From contig LADR01000013.1 of NCBI GenBank assembly GCA_000961655.1, positions 124,001-188,000 of the forward strand: DNA of 64,000 bases, read 5' to 3'. Made by a program: the position numbers and the translations under genes. Shown here in pieces: positions 17,688 to 25,563 of the stretch; the stretch's first letter is position 1; every line of letters starts with the position of its first letter. The DNA is from Desulfatitalea sp. BRH_c12. Its GTDB lineage: Bacteria > Desulfobacterota > Desulfobacteria > Desulfobacterales > Desulfosarcinaceae. The notes beneath the pieces were generated by a model. It had not been told where the DNA came from. It searched no databases and was given only the letters and a program-made list of their open reading frames with translations.

Positions 17688-19028
17688 ATGAAGCATCTTC
17701 TCTGGCTTATTTCGGCTCTTTTCCTGCTGATGCCGCTCCAGTCCATTTGCCCCCTGTGGGCCGCAACTTACGCCTATATCCCAAGTTTCGACAATGACCG
17801 GGTGGTGCGAATCGCGACCAGTGACGGCACATTCGCTTCAGTGGCCCTGGAAGGCGGTCCCTATGGCGCGGCGGTCATGCCGGACGGCAGCTTGGTGCTG
17901 GTGACCTGTGAGTCGAACAATACCCTGGCCACCCTGACCAATGCCAATTTCGAAGACACGGGTACACTGGTGCCGTTGACGACGGCCTTGGGCGAAGCCC
18001 CCAGGGGGGTAGCCATCGCACCCGACGGACGCCGCGCCTATGTGGCCAATTTTGGCGACGATACGGTTTCCGTGATCACGATCTCCTCGCGCACCGTGGC
18101 CAGCACCGTGACGGTCGGCGACGGGCCGTGGGGCGTGACTGCCGTCCAAGACGCCGCCGCCAACGTGATCAAAGTTTATGTGAGCAATCAACTGGCCGGC
18201 ACGGTTTCGGTCATCACCGACAATGGCACACCGGAAGTGACGCAGACCATCACGGGGTTGAGACAGCCGATCGGCCTGGCGGCCACCCCGGACGGCCGTT
18301 TTGTCTACGTGGCGAATTTTAACGGCGGGCTGATTGGAAGCGTCCGGGTGATCCGCACCAGCGACGACACCTTGCTGGCCGACAACATCCCCGTCGGACA
18401 TGGCCCCTGGGGCATTGCCGTCGGTTCCCAGGGGGATTTCGTCTATGTCAGCAACAGCGGCAATCTTTCCAGGACGGTGACCATCGTTCGTGCCAGCGAT
18501 AATTCGGTTTATGGCACAATTTCTGTCGGTGATGTGCCTCAGGGCGTGGCCGCGACCAAAAACGGCGATTTGGCCTATGTTGTCAATCAACGCAGCAACA
18601 CCATCCACGAAATCGATGTCGCCACGACGCCGATCGGCAATTTTGTTATCGATCAAGATCCTGAACACCCCATCGAGGGCACTTTTGCCCTGGGGGCTTT
18701 TATCGGCGGCACACCGCCGGGGGCGCCATCCGGCCTGAGCGCTACGGTCGACGGCAACCGTATTGTGCTGCGCTGGACCGACAACAGCACGGACGAGCTG
18801 GGCTTCGTGATCGAGCGCCGCACGCCGGATGGCGCGTGGGGCGATCTGTTCGAAGTGGCCGCCGACATCACTGAATACACTGATTCGAATCTGGCGCGAG
18901 GTGTCTATGAATACCGCATCCGTGCGTTCAACGAGGCAACCGATTCCGCTTCGGTGACGACCAGCGGAGAGGTGGCCTCCAGAGGCGACAACTTTTCCTG
19001 GTGCTTCATAGGCACCCTGCTCAACTGA
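17688..19028 (+). CDS. Secreted YVTN beta-propeller/FnIII protein
   Basis: 446 residues with an N-terminal signal peptide (MKHLLWLISALFLLMPLQSI, cleavage near Ala26). Residues ~30-335 are YVTN-type beta-propeller repeats (IAPDGRRAYVANFGDDTVSVI; ATPDGRFVYVANFNGG; SQGDFVYVSNS). Residues ~345-430 are a fibronectin type III domain (PPGAPSGLSATVDGNRIVLRWTDNS). The last residues are NFSWCFIGTLLN, resembling the C-terminal CFIGSLLGR of the exported protein at 54208-55446. Likely exported or surface-anchored, with a binding or structural role; no enzymatic residues are visible. Bracketed by the two hairpin repeats. Confidence 0.88.
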   Translation: MKHLLWLISALFLLMPLQSICPLWAATYAYIPSFDNDRVVRIATSDGTFASVALEGGPYGAAVMPDGSLVLVTCESNNTLATLTNANFEDTGTLVPLTTALGEAPRGVAIAPDGRRAYVANFGDDTVSVITISSRTVASTVTVGDGPWGVTAVQDAAANVIKVYVSNQLAGTVSVITDNGTPEVTQTITGLRQPIGLAATPDGRFVYVANFNGGLIGSVRVIRTSDDTLLADNIPVGHGPWGIAVGSQGDFVYVSNSGNLSRTVTIVRASDNSVYGTISVGDVPQGVAATKNGDLAYVVNQRSNTIHEIDVATTPIGNFVIDQDPEHPIEGTFALGAFIGGTPPGAPSGLSATVDGNRIVLRWTDNSTDELGFVIERRTPDGAWGDLFEVAADITEYTDSNLARGVYEYRIRAFNEATDSASVTTSGEVASRGDNFSWCFIGTLLN

Positions 19029-19089
19029 GCCGAGTGCCGGTCACACGGCCGCCCGGCTCAACGCTGACGAACCTTGAGATGCCGACCGA

Positions 19090-20058
19090 TCAGTGTTCCC
19101 CAAACAAATAGGTCGTTCCGACGGTATTCAAGACAAACGCATCCGGCATGGCCGTCTCGAAGGCATTGATGGCTTTCCATCCGGTGCAGTGGGTGGGAAC
19201 CAGAAGGTCCGGGGCAATTTTCTGCATGGCCGCCAGGGTCGGTTCGATGAGGGCCTCGCCGGCCCCACTCAAATGGAAGCCGCCTAAGACCGCATGTACC
19301 CGGTCGATGCCGGTGATCGTTCTGAAATGTTCGATCGTGTTGATGATGCCGGCATGCGAACAGCCGCCTATCACGACCAGGCCGCGATCCTTCAAATTAA
19401 AAGCGATCGCTTGATCGTCTTCGAACGGATCCTGGCGCCACTTCCCATCTTGTTGTGTTTCCAAAACGGGCGATCCGGTTTCAAAAGAGGTCGTGCGGGC
19501 CACCGTTCCGCTCAGCACAATGTTGCCGCCGGCAAACGTCGACACCTGACTGCGTTTTTCCACCAACGCCCCGCCGGCACGAAGGGTCTCCTCACTTAGC
19601 ACGGGCATATCCATGTGAAACTCGGGCACCAGCTTGATCCGGCGGGCGGCGAATGCACCCGGATGGACCAGCAGGGACACCTGCTTTCCGGTTTTGTTCA
19701 GGAACTGGGGCAGACCGCCGAAATGATCGAAATGCCCGTGGCTCAGCACAACACATTCGATATCATCCAGGCTGTGGGTGACCACGCCAAACTGAACGGA
19801 CAGACTGGATTTCAGCAATGCGGCATTGTGATGCAGGCAAAGACCGGAGATGCCCGCATCCATCAGGATCGTGTGTTTGCCATCCGCGCCGAAAACAGTG
19901 ACAAGATACGCCAGACCATGCTCGGCCAGGGGTGCATCGGGTGGCGGTATACGCAAGCGCTTGACCGTACCCGTGTCACCCAGCAAAAGATCGGTGTAGT
20001 TATCGACCAGAATCGTTACTTCAGCTTTTTGCACCTCGAGCAAAGGAATCGTTGTCAT
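19090..20058 (-). CDS. MBL-fold metallo-hydrolase
   Basis: 322 residues. A metallo-beta-lactamase fold with HGHFDHFGGLPQF, the metal-binding HxHxDH, and a later GGCSHAGIINTIEHFR motif. It resembles the group annotated as 7,8-dihydropterin-6-methyl-4-(beta-D-ribofuranosyl)-aminobenzene-5'-phosphate synthase-like. The substrate is unknown. The open frame extends 13 codons upstream, but AAAGGAAAACACCC directly precedes the internal ATG at 20058, so that start is chosen. Hairpin repeat copy 2 separates it from the upstream CGGC gene. Confidence 0.88.
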   Translation of the reverse strand: MTTIPLLEVQKAEVTILVDNYTDLLLGDTGTVKRLRIPPPDAPLAEHGLAYLVTVFGADGKHTILMDAGISGLCLHHNAALLKSSLSVQFGVVTHSLDDIECVVLSHGHFDHFGGLPQFLNKTGKQVSLLVHPGAFAARRIKLVPEFHMDMPVLSEETLRAGGALVEKRSQVSTFAGGNIVLSGTVARTTSFETGSPVLETQQDGKWRQDPFEDDQAIAFNLKDRGLVVIGGCSHAGIINTIEHFRTITGIDRVHAVLGGFHLSGAGEALIEPTLAAMQKIAPDLLVPTHCTGWKAINAFETAMPDAFVLNTVGTTYLFGEH

Positions 20059-20156
20059 GGGTGTTTTCCTTTCGATCGGAAGAACCGTCAGGGGCACGGC
20101 ACCGCTTTATTCGGTATTTGGTTATCCATTCGCTCCATGGACTATTGGCGAAGTGT

Positions 20157-20222
20157 ATTCGGGATTTGCACGGAGGAGGTGATCCGGGTGGGTGGTGGCG
20201 CGGACCACCCACCCGAATCACC
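20157..20222. repeat. Long hairpin repeat, copy 2
   Basis: Left arm 20178-20195 (GGTGATCCGGGTGGGTGG) and right arm 20205-20222 pair with one mismatch. The ~30 bases from TTCGGGATTTGCAC through the left arm match copy 1 (17457-17488) closely, so the two are copies of one element. The G-C to A-T changes in the two arms are mostly matched, so the fold is kept. Confidence 0.78.
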
Positions 20223-20332
20223 GGGACTTTAGATACCATAATCATCGGCATTGCAGTATTCTCTTTGTGCCCCCATGTTCTGTGATAAACGATCTTTTTT
20301 ACGAGCGGCATCATCTCTATCGGCATCATCTA

Positions 20333-20698
20333 TCAGGCGAAGATGTTCTCCGGCTTGTAGGGATGGCAGCCTTCGATGACGTCCACGCCGGCTTTGGCTT
20401 TGATTTTGGCCAGCAGTGTTTCCTTGTGCGGGCAATGATCGATGATGCATGGTGCCACATGGATTTTAGTGACTTTTTCCGCCATGGGTTTGTTCCACAA
20501 ATTGATCTGCGCCAGACGGGTGACGATGGTCGCGCCGGGGCAGTCGCCGCAATTGAGCAGGCCGACCAGCTGGGCATCCTTGTCCTTGTAGCGTTCGAAC
20601 GCTCCTTGACGTCGGTTGAAAGCCACCATGCATCGTGAACATCCGATGCAGACATCGTCCATTGCCTTCTTGCACCCTACAATCAAAATACTTTCCAC
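20333..20698 (-). CDS. CGGC-domain metal-binding protein
   Basis: 121 residues, cysteine-rich: CKKAMDDVCIGCSRC, NCGDCPGA (the CGxC-type core of CGGC proteins), APCIIDHCPHKE and EGCHPYKPE. The CGGC family (PF08821) is found in anaerobes and is predicted to bind metal or carry redox thiols; function is not established. It lies 21 bases after the PNPOx-like gene, so both share the sigma-54 promoter at 21206-21220. The start ATG at 20698 follows GAGGATACCAGGTGGAAAGT. Confidence 0.85.
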   Translation of the reverse strand: MESILIVGCKKAMDDVCIGCSRCMVAFNRRQGAFERYKDKDAQLVGLLNCGDCPGATIVTRLAQINLWNKPMAEKVTKIHVAPCIIDHCPHKETLLAKIKAKAGVDVIEGCHPYKPENIFA

Positions 20699-20719
20699 CT
20701 GGTATCCTCCTCGATCATT

Positions 20720-21130
20720 TCAAGCCAGTTTTTTACCCGCGCCCGGACCGGGGGCGATGCCGTAAATTTCTTCGATTTTCATGATGACGGCGCCCTTCGA
20801 TTTTAAAGGAAACCCTGCCCGGCTGCTCTTCTCTTCGATCCATCGGGCCGTTTCTTCATAGCGCGCACCGCTCGTTTCGATAACCACGCTGCCCTTGAAC
20901 TGGTAACCTTCATGTCCCTCCCAGAAAGTGACCGCCACCCGCGGGTTGCTTTTCAGATTGGCCAGCGTCTTGTTGAAAAACTGGTCGGAAATCAGGATGG
21001 TTTCAGCATCGATGATTCGTTTGGCGCCGACCGGAACCGTATTGGGCATGCCGTCGGCAGTGGCTGTGCTAAGCACCACCGTTGTCACCTTATTGAAGAG
21101 TTCCTGCATACGTCCTGTCATTTGGGCCAT
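20720..21130 (-). CDS. Pyridoxamine 5'-phosphate oxidase-like flavin-binding protein
   Basis: 136 residues of the split-barrel PNPOx-like fold: MPNTVPVGAKRIIDAETILISDQFFNKTLANLKSNPRVAVTFWEGHEGYQFKGSV. Proteins of this family bind FMN, F420 or heme; the ligand here is unknown. The open frame continues 81 codons upstream, but ATG 21130 has AAGAGGAGATACACCA ahead of it and starts at the conserved MAQMTGRM, so the longer start is rejected. It lies 64 bases downstream of the inferred start of transcription at a sigma-54 promoter. The C-terminus GIAPGPGAGKKLA is commonly seen in deltaproteobacterial members. Confidence 0.88.
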   Translation of the reverse strand: MAQMTGRMQELFNKVTTVVLSTATADGMPNTVPVGAKRIIDAETILISDQFFNKTLANLKSNPRVAVTFWEGHEGYQFKGSVVIETSGARYEETARWIEEKSSRAGFPLKSKGAVIMKIEEIYGIAPGPGAGKKLA

Positions 21131-21205
21131 TGGTGTATCTCCTCTTATATGAATGAATGTGCGCGCATCAACGTCGCGATATGATGACATCCTGCGTACC
21201 GTTAA

Positions 21206-21220
21206 GCAACCCGTGTGCCA
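21206..21220 (-). promoter_or_regulatory. Sigma-54 promoter for PNPOx/CGGC operon
   Basis: On the minus strand the sequence reads TGGCAC-ACGGG-TTGC, a perfect match to the -24/-12 consensus TGGCAC-N5-TTGC. The gene start at 21130 is ~64 bases past the expected start site (~21194). Two TTGCA-N3-TGCAA-like dyads lie 120-175 bases upstream, a typical enhancer distance. Confidence 0.85.
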
Positions 21221-21335
21221 GACGCCCTGCCAGGTAACTGCATTTAAAGGAAACACGCGGCAGCTTCTCTCCACAAGGGGTGAGCCGCGTCTAAAACCAT
21301 AGGCCATGCGCAAGTGAATTCGGTTGACCCCATTC

Positions 21336-21380
21336 GTGCAATATGCAAGATATGCCTCTGTGAAGTGTCGCAAATTGCAA
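21336..21380. promoter_or_regulatory. Paired dyads, likely activator binding sites
   Basis: GTGCA-ATA-TGCAA (21336-21348) and TCGCA-AAT-TGCAA (21368-21380) share the pattern TTGCA-N3-TGCAA. Their centres are 32 bases apart, about three helical turns. They sit between the activator gene start and the divergent sigma-54 promoter. A third, perfect dyad lies at 22758-22770. Confidence 0.65.
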
Positions 21381-21396
21381 GAATGAGGGCTCTTTC

Positions 21397-22755
21397 ATGA
21401 TCAAAGATAAAGAAAAACAGCAATGGGATGTGATTCTGGATTCGGTCAATGAAGGGGTTTTTACCATAGGGCTGGATTGGCGCATCTCATCCTTCAACCG
21501 CGCCGCCGAGCGCATCACCGGCATTGCCCGCAAGGATGCCGTCGGCAAGGCGTGCTGTGATGTTTTTCATGCCAGTATTTGTGAAAATGCCTGTGCATTG
21601 CGACAGACCTTCAATACCGGGCGTCCGGTGGTCAATGCCACCGCCCACATCGTCAGCAATCAGGGGCATCGGATTCCCATCCGTATTTCAACGGCCATCT
21701 TGAAAGATCGCGAAGGCAAGGTGATCGGCGGGGTGGAGAGCTTTCAGGATCTGAGCCAGGTCGAACAATTGCAAAAAGCGCTGGAAAGCCGGTACACTTT
21801 CGAGGACATTGTCGGCCGCAGCAGCGCCATGATGCAGTTGTTCAAAATTCTGCCGCAAATCGCGGAAAGCAATAGCACTGTTTTGATCGAAGGCCCCAGC
21901 GGCACCGGCAAAGAGCTGTTTGCACGCGCCATCCATAACCTGTCGCCGCGCCGGGAAGGCAAGTTTGTCGTGGTGAACTGCGCTGCCCTGCCGGATACCT
22001 TGCTGGAAAGCGAGCTTTTCGGCCACAAGGCCGGGGCATTTACCGATGCCCGCAAAGACAAGGCCGGACGCTTCGAGCTGGCCGATGGCGGCACCATTTT
22101 ACTCGATGAAATCGGGGATATATCACCGGCCATGCAGATGCGGTTGCTGCGCGTGCTTCAGGAGCGCACCATCGAGCCCCTAGGGTCGGTCCAGCCCAAA
22201 CCGGTGGACATTCGCGTCCTGGCGGCCACCAACAAGGATCTCGTCCAGTTGGTCCATAGCGGGCAGTTCCGTCAGGACCTCTACTATCGGATCCGTGTCG
22301 TTCACATGGTGCTGCCGAACCTGAAACAGCGGCGTGAGGATATCCCCATGCTGATCGATCACATCGTCCGCAAATTCAACCGACTGCAGGGCAAGGACAT
22401 CGCCGGGGTATCCGCCGAAGTGGTCGCCCGCCTGATGGCCCACGAGTTCCCCGGCAATGTTCGCGAGTTGGAAAATATCATCGAGCAGGCTTTCGTGCTG
22501 TGTCGGGCGGGAATCATCGAGCTGCGCCACTTGCCCTCCGAATTCCGGCCCGAAGCCCCCGCAGCGGAATCTTTCGGCCCGATGAGCCTGCGGCGCATGG
22601 AAAAGCATTATATCGCCGAAACCTTGCGTTATCACGCCGGCAACCGGCGCAAGGCCGCTCGGGACCTGGGCATCGATGCCGCGACCCTATATCGTAAGAT
22701 CAAAACGCTGCACATAGAGGTGCCGGAGGCCGACGGACGCGGCAAACGAAGATAA
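21397..22755 (+). CDS. PAS-domain sigma-54-dependent transcriptional activator
   Basis: 452 residues. A PAS domain (~10-125) is followed by an AAA+ sigma-54-interaction domain (~135-360) with Walker A GPSGTGKE and Walker B GGTILLDEIGD, and a Fis-type helix-turn-helix at the end (GNRRKAARDLGIDAATLYRKIK). The sigma-54-contacting loop reads GAFTDA rather than GAFTGA. There is no receiver domain; sensing is presumably through PAS, which carries Cys53, Cys62 and Cys66 (C-x8-C-x3-C), shared with two other activators in this window. Flanking sigma-54 promoters and shared dyads make the PNPOx/CGGC operon and the HdrD-like gene the likely targets. Confidence 0.92.
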   Translation: MIKDKEKQQWDVILDSVNEGVFTIGLDWRISSFNRAAERITGIARKDAVGKACCDVFHASICENACALRQTFNTGRPVVNATAHIVSNQGHRIPIRISTAILKDREGKVIGGVESFQDLSQVEQLQKALESRYTFEDIVGRSSAMMQLFKILPQIAESNSTVLIEGPSGTGKELFARAIHNLSPRREGKFVVVNCAALPDTLLESELFGHKAGAFTDARKDKAGRFELADGGTILLDEIGDISPAMQMRLLRVLQERTIEPLGSVQPKPVDIRVLAATNKDLVQLVHSGQFRQDLYYRIRVVHMVLPNLKQRREDIPMLIDHIVRKFNRLQGKDIAGVSAEVVARLMAHEFPGNVRELENIIEQAFVLCRAGIIELRHLPSEFRPEAPAAESFGPMSLRRMEKHYIAETLRYHAGNRRKAARDLGIDAATLYRKIKTLHIEVPEADGRGKRR

Positions 22756-22757
22756 TA

Positions 22758-22770
22758 TTGCATATTGCAA
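22758..22770. promoter_or_regulatory. Perfect dyad TTGCA-TAT-TGCAA
   Basis: It starts two bases after the activator stop codon and lies ~210 bases upstream of the sigma-54 promoter at 22966-22980. It is the same motif as the two dyads at 21336-21380, so the activator probably binds on both sides of its gene. Confidence 0.65.
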
Positions 22771-22965
22771 TGTTGTTCGTACCCCTAACGCGTCTTCCCT
22801 GACCCACCATCGAATTTGAACCCGCCCCCACGAGGCCGATCTCGGGTAAAAAGTTGTCTAAGAACGTGTGATGCCGCCAATCCTGGGCTCCTGGCCGTCG
22901 GTTGGCCTGACCTGTCGTGCCCAAGCAGGATTAAAAACATTTTGTGGGGCCTTACTGCAGGAAGT

Positions 22966-22980
22966 TGGCATGCCCAATGC
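22966..22980 (+). promoter_or_regulatory. Sigma-54 promoter for HdrD-like selenoprotein gene
   Basis: TGGCAT-GCCCA-ATGC keeps the GG (-24) and GC (-12) with the required spacing. The expected transcription start is ~22993, 72 bases before the ATG at 23065. Confidence 0.7.
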
Positions 22981-23064
22981 TTAGTAGGTACCGACAACAA
23001 CGTTTCCCAGTGAAGCCTATGGCCGGGAATTCAACCTACATTTCCATAAGGAGGACAATCAGGC

Positions 23065-24381
23065 ATGACCGATCAACCGATCATACTCGGCAGTGTCAAG
23101 AAAGACACATTTTTGGACAAGGTCAAGGAACTGCTGCCGGACGGCGGCAATCTGAATCTTTGTCTGACCTGCGGCGCCTGCTCATCAGGGTGCCCGGCCA
23201 CGGGGCTCGAAAACATGGACCCGCGCAAGTTTCTGCGCATGGCAGCCTTGGGCATGGATGAAGAGATTAAAAAAACCAATTGGGTCTGGATGTGTACCAT
23301 GTGCCAGCGGTGCATTTACGTGTGTCCCATGCAGATCAATATTCCTCAATTGGTTTTCAACGCGCGTGCGCTGTGGCCGCGTGAGGAGCGGCCCAAGGGA
23401 ATCCTGGGGTCCTGCGATATGGCCCTGCGCAACGAAAGCTGCAGCGCCATGGGCACAGAACCGGAGGATTTCAAGTTCGTCGTCGAAGATGTGCTGGCCG
23501 AATACCAGGAAGCGCAACCGGAATTCGCTGACATGCAGGCACCGGTCGACAAACAAGGGGCCGAGTTCTTTCTCAACCAGAATTCGCGCGAGCCGGTGAC
23601 CGAACCGGACGAGATGGTGCCGCTGTGGAAGATCCTGCATCTGGCCGGTGTGGACTGGACCTACGGATCCAAAGGCTGGGGTGGCGAAAATTACTGCATG
23701 TTTTTGGCCGATGACGATGCCTGGAAACAGATTACCAGCACCTCGGCAAAGCAGGCCGAGGATTTAGGGTGTAAGACATTTCTCAATACCGAGTGAGGGC
23801 ACGTCACCTTCTCAGTCCTGGCAGGACTGAAAAAATTCGACATTCCACACACCTTCGAAGTCAAAAACATCTATGAATATTATGCGCGCTGGATTCGCGA
23901 AGGCAAACTCAAGGTCAATTCGGACTGGAACAGGGAACTCAAGATCAAGTTTACCGTCCAGGATCCGTGCCAGATCGTGCGCAAGAGTTATGGCGACCCG
24001 ATTGCCGAAGATCTGCGCTTTGTGGTCAAATCGGTAGTGGGCGAGGAGAATTTCATCGACATGCAGCCCAATCGCTCCAACAATTTTTGTTGCGGCGGCG
24101 GCGGCGGGTTCCTGCAGTCCGGGTTCAAGGATGCCCGGCTCGAATACGGCCGCTTGAAAGATCAGCAGATCCAGGCAACCAAGGCCGACTACTGTATTGC
24201 CGGCTGCCATAACTGCCATGCCCAGATCCATGAGCTAAGTGAGCATTATGGGGCTGAATACGGCGTGGTGCATCTATGGACCTTGATCTGTCTGTCCCTG
24301 GGCGTATTGGGGCCCAAAGAGCGCGAATATCTTCGGGATGATTTGAAAGAAGTGAATGTCTTTCACCCGGAAATGGAATAG
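23065..24381 (+). CDS. HdrD/GlpC-like iron-sulfur selenoprotein with in-frame UGA
   Basis: The frame from ATG 23065 (after AAGGAGGACAATCAGGC) is open to TAG at 24379-24381 except for UGA at 23794-23796. Read through, it gives 438 residues with Sec244. Layout: two [4Fe-4S] ferredoxin-type motifs (CLTCGACSSGCPATG; CTMCQRCIYVCP) near residues 33-93, then two CCG domains. The first holds FLNTE-U-GHVTFSVLAGLKKF, where homologues read ECGH, so Sec replaces a CCG cysteine. The second is intact (DPCQI, NFCCGGGGGF, CHNC). CCG domains bind non-cubane clusters in heterodisulfide reductase HdrB/HdrD. Likely cytosolic thiol/disulfide or electron-transfer subunit. Sequence similarity continues on both sides of UGA, which rules against two genes. 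Standard annotation would split it into a 243-residue ORF and a fragment. Confidence 0.9.
23812..23830 (+). promoter_or_regulatory. Candidate SECIS hairpin (HdrD-like gene)
   Basis: TCAGTCCT-GGC-AGGACTGA is a perfect 8-bp stem with a GGC tip, starting 15 bases after the UGA. The loop G residues are 24-25 bases past the UGA, within the window used by bacterial SECIS elements. Confidence 0.7.
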
Positions 24382-24402
24382 CGCACGACCAACGGCCATG
24401 AC

Positions 24403-24434
24403 CGGCACAAATACGCATTGGCGTATTTGTGCCG
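24403..24434 (+). terminator. Strong hairpin after the selenoprotein gene
   Basis: CGGCACAAATACGC and its complement form a perfect 14-bp stem with loop ATTG, 21 bases after the stop. No U-run follows, so it may be a terminator or an mRNA-stabilising structure. Confidence 0.6.
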
Positions 24435-24571
24435 CGAGCAGATGACTGTCAGGGGTTTCCTTTCGTTCTCGTGCGTCGTGTAATCGTAAGTATACAGTTT
24501 CACATGCGACGCCACGCACCTTTTTGCTGAGGCACGGGCACGCGTCCTCCTTTCCCTAAGAGGATCCAACG

Positions 24572-24934
24572 ATGCAGCGCTATACCCTTGAAGAGTTAAA
24601 ACAAAGAAGAATACAAAGCCTGCTGGGGGCGGATCAGGCCATCCGTCTGCAGCCCGCCACCTACCAAGAGCTCAAACAATTGCTGAAAGATATCAACGAT
24701 CGTCCCTTGGATGTGGCCGATTACTATAAAACCGCTGTGGGCCTGAGCACGATGCTGCGGCAGATGGCCGATAGGGTAGGGTATACGATTTTTGATTATT
24801 TTGCGGATCACATCGATCCGGGCAAGCATGGCGATGTCAGAAGTTTTCGACTTGAATGCCGCGATCTGGCCGAACAGATCAAGGAATTCGATTTGTGGCG
24901 GGTGAGTCGCCGTATGCTGAAAAGGATCAAATGA
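24572..24934 (+). CDS. Hypothetical protein upstream of NifX-like gene
   Basis: 120 residues, not recognised. Predominantly helical, charged, no signal peptide or TM segment and no cysteine motif (one Cys, in RLECRDLAEQIKEF). Starts after AAGAGGATCCAACG. Its stop overlaps the start of the NifX-like gene (ATGA), so the two are translationally coupled and probably work together. The spacing from the HdrD-like gene includes a strong hairpin, so it may have its own promoter. Confidence 0.75.
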   Translation: MQRYTLEELKQRRIQSLLGADQAIRLQPATYQELKQLLKDINDRPLDVADYYKTAVGLSTMLRQMADRVGYTIFDYFADHIDPGKHGDVRSFRLECRDLAEQIKEFDLWRVSRRMLKRIK

Positions 24935-25287
24935 AAGCGGCCTTCGCGGTCTGGAACCAGCGCATCGCACCGCTCTTCGACGTCGCCCGCCAAGCCCTGG
25001 TGATATCCTCCGATCAAGGTCGTATCGCCGATGAGCGGGTGCTCACATTCAACGACGACCTGCCGGTGCAAAGGGTGCTTTGCCTGATTGAATGCGGCAT
25101 CCGCACGCTCGTTTGCGGTGCCATTTCGCAGCCGTTACGGTCGATGCTGACCGCCCATGAGATTCAAGTCATCGACTACGTGGCCGGAGATATTGCCGTG
25201 ATCATCGATGCCTGGCTGCACGGCAACATTCACGATGCCGGATTTGCGATGCCCGGGCGCAAGGGCCGCACGCATCCCAATCGATAA
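24931..25287 (+). CDS. NifX/NafY-like (dinitrogenase FeMo-cofactor-type) protein
   Basis: 118 residues of the NifB/NifX/NafY ribonuclease-H-like fold: AVWNQRIAPLFDVARQALVISSD at the N-terminus and RVLCLIECGIRTLVCGAISQPLRSML in the middle. Such domains carry Fe-S or Mo/Fe precursors; outside nif loci they are common in sulfate reducers with unknown clients. A longer frame exists from 24856, but ATG 24931 overlaps the previous stop (ATGA) and begins at the conserved domain, so it is preferred. No nif structural genes are visible here, so nitrogen fixation is not implied. Confidence 0.83.
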   Translation: MKAAFAVWNQRIAPLFDVARQALVISSDQGRIADERVLTFNDDLPVQRVLCLIECGIRTLVCGAISQPLRSMLTAHEIQVIDYVAGDIAVIIDAWLHGNIHDAGFAMPGRKGRTHPNR

Positions 25288-25354
25288 AACGATTTTGCAC
25301 AACCAACCGGATATATAATTATTTGGTTATCCAGTTTGCTCAAGGGGTTAGGGA

Positions 25355-25558
25355 GCAAAGTGTTAAGTGTAAAGTTGTAGGGTGGGCATTGCCCACCACC
25401 GTAGGCGCAAACTATTCCCGCAAATAACATCATCGGTTACTCGCACTGATCCTGCCCAAGCGGCGGTCAATTGGAAATTCCAATGGTGGGCAATGCCCAC
25501 CCTACCAGTTTTTTTCACTTGGGTTTTATGCATAACCGCAAAGTGTTAAGTGTAAAGT
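25355..25558. mobile_element. MITE-like element with 21-bp flanking direct repeats
   Basis: Two identical 21-base copies (25355-25375 and 25538-25558; core AAAGTGTTAAGTGTAAAG) flank a ~130-bp core. The core ends in inverted repeats: GTAGGGTGGGCATTGCCCAC at 25377-25396 and its complement near 25487-25506, each itself a hairpin. No coding capacity. Confidence 0.75.
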
Positions 25559-25563
25559 GTGCA

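Noticed and set aside
21131-21373. 81-codon N-terminal extension of the PNPOx-like gene
   Set aside because: It covers the sigma-54 promoter and lacks family similarity; ATG 21130 has a strong ribosome site.
23797-24381. A separate second gene after the UGA at 23794
   Set aside because: The two halves make one continuous HdrD-like protein; no ribosome site precedes the next ATG at 23977.
24931-25287. Evidence for nitrogen fixation from the NifX-like gene
   Set aside because: No nif structural or cofactor genes are present in the window; the fold is common in other contexts.
20115-25331. Repeated TATTTGGTTATCCA near 20115 and 25318
   Set aside because: A 14-base match with no further similarity; may be chance or a remnant, not enough to call.
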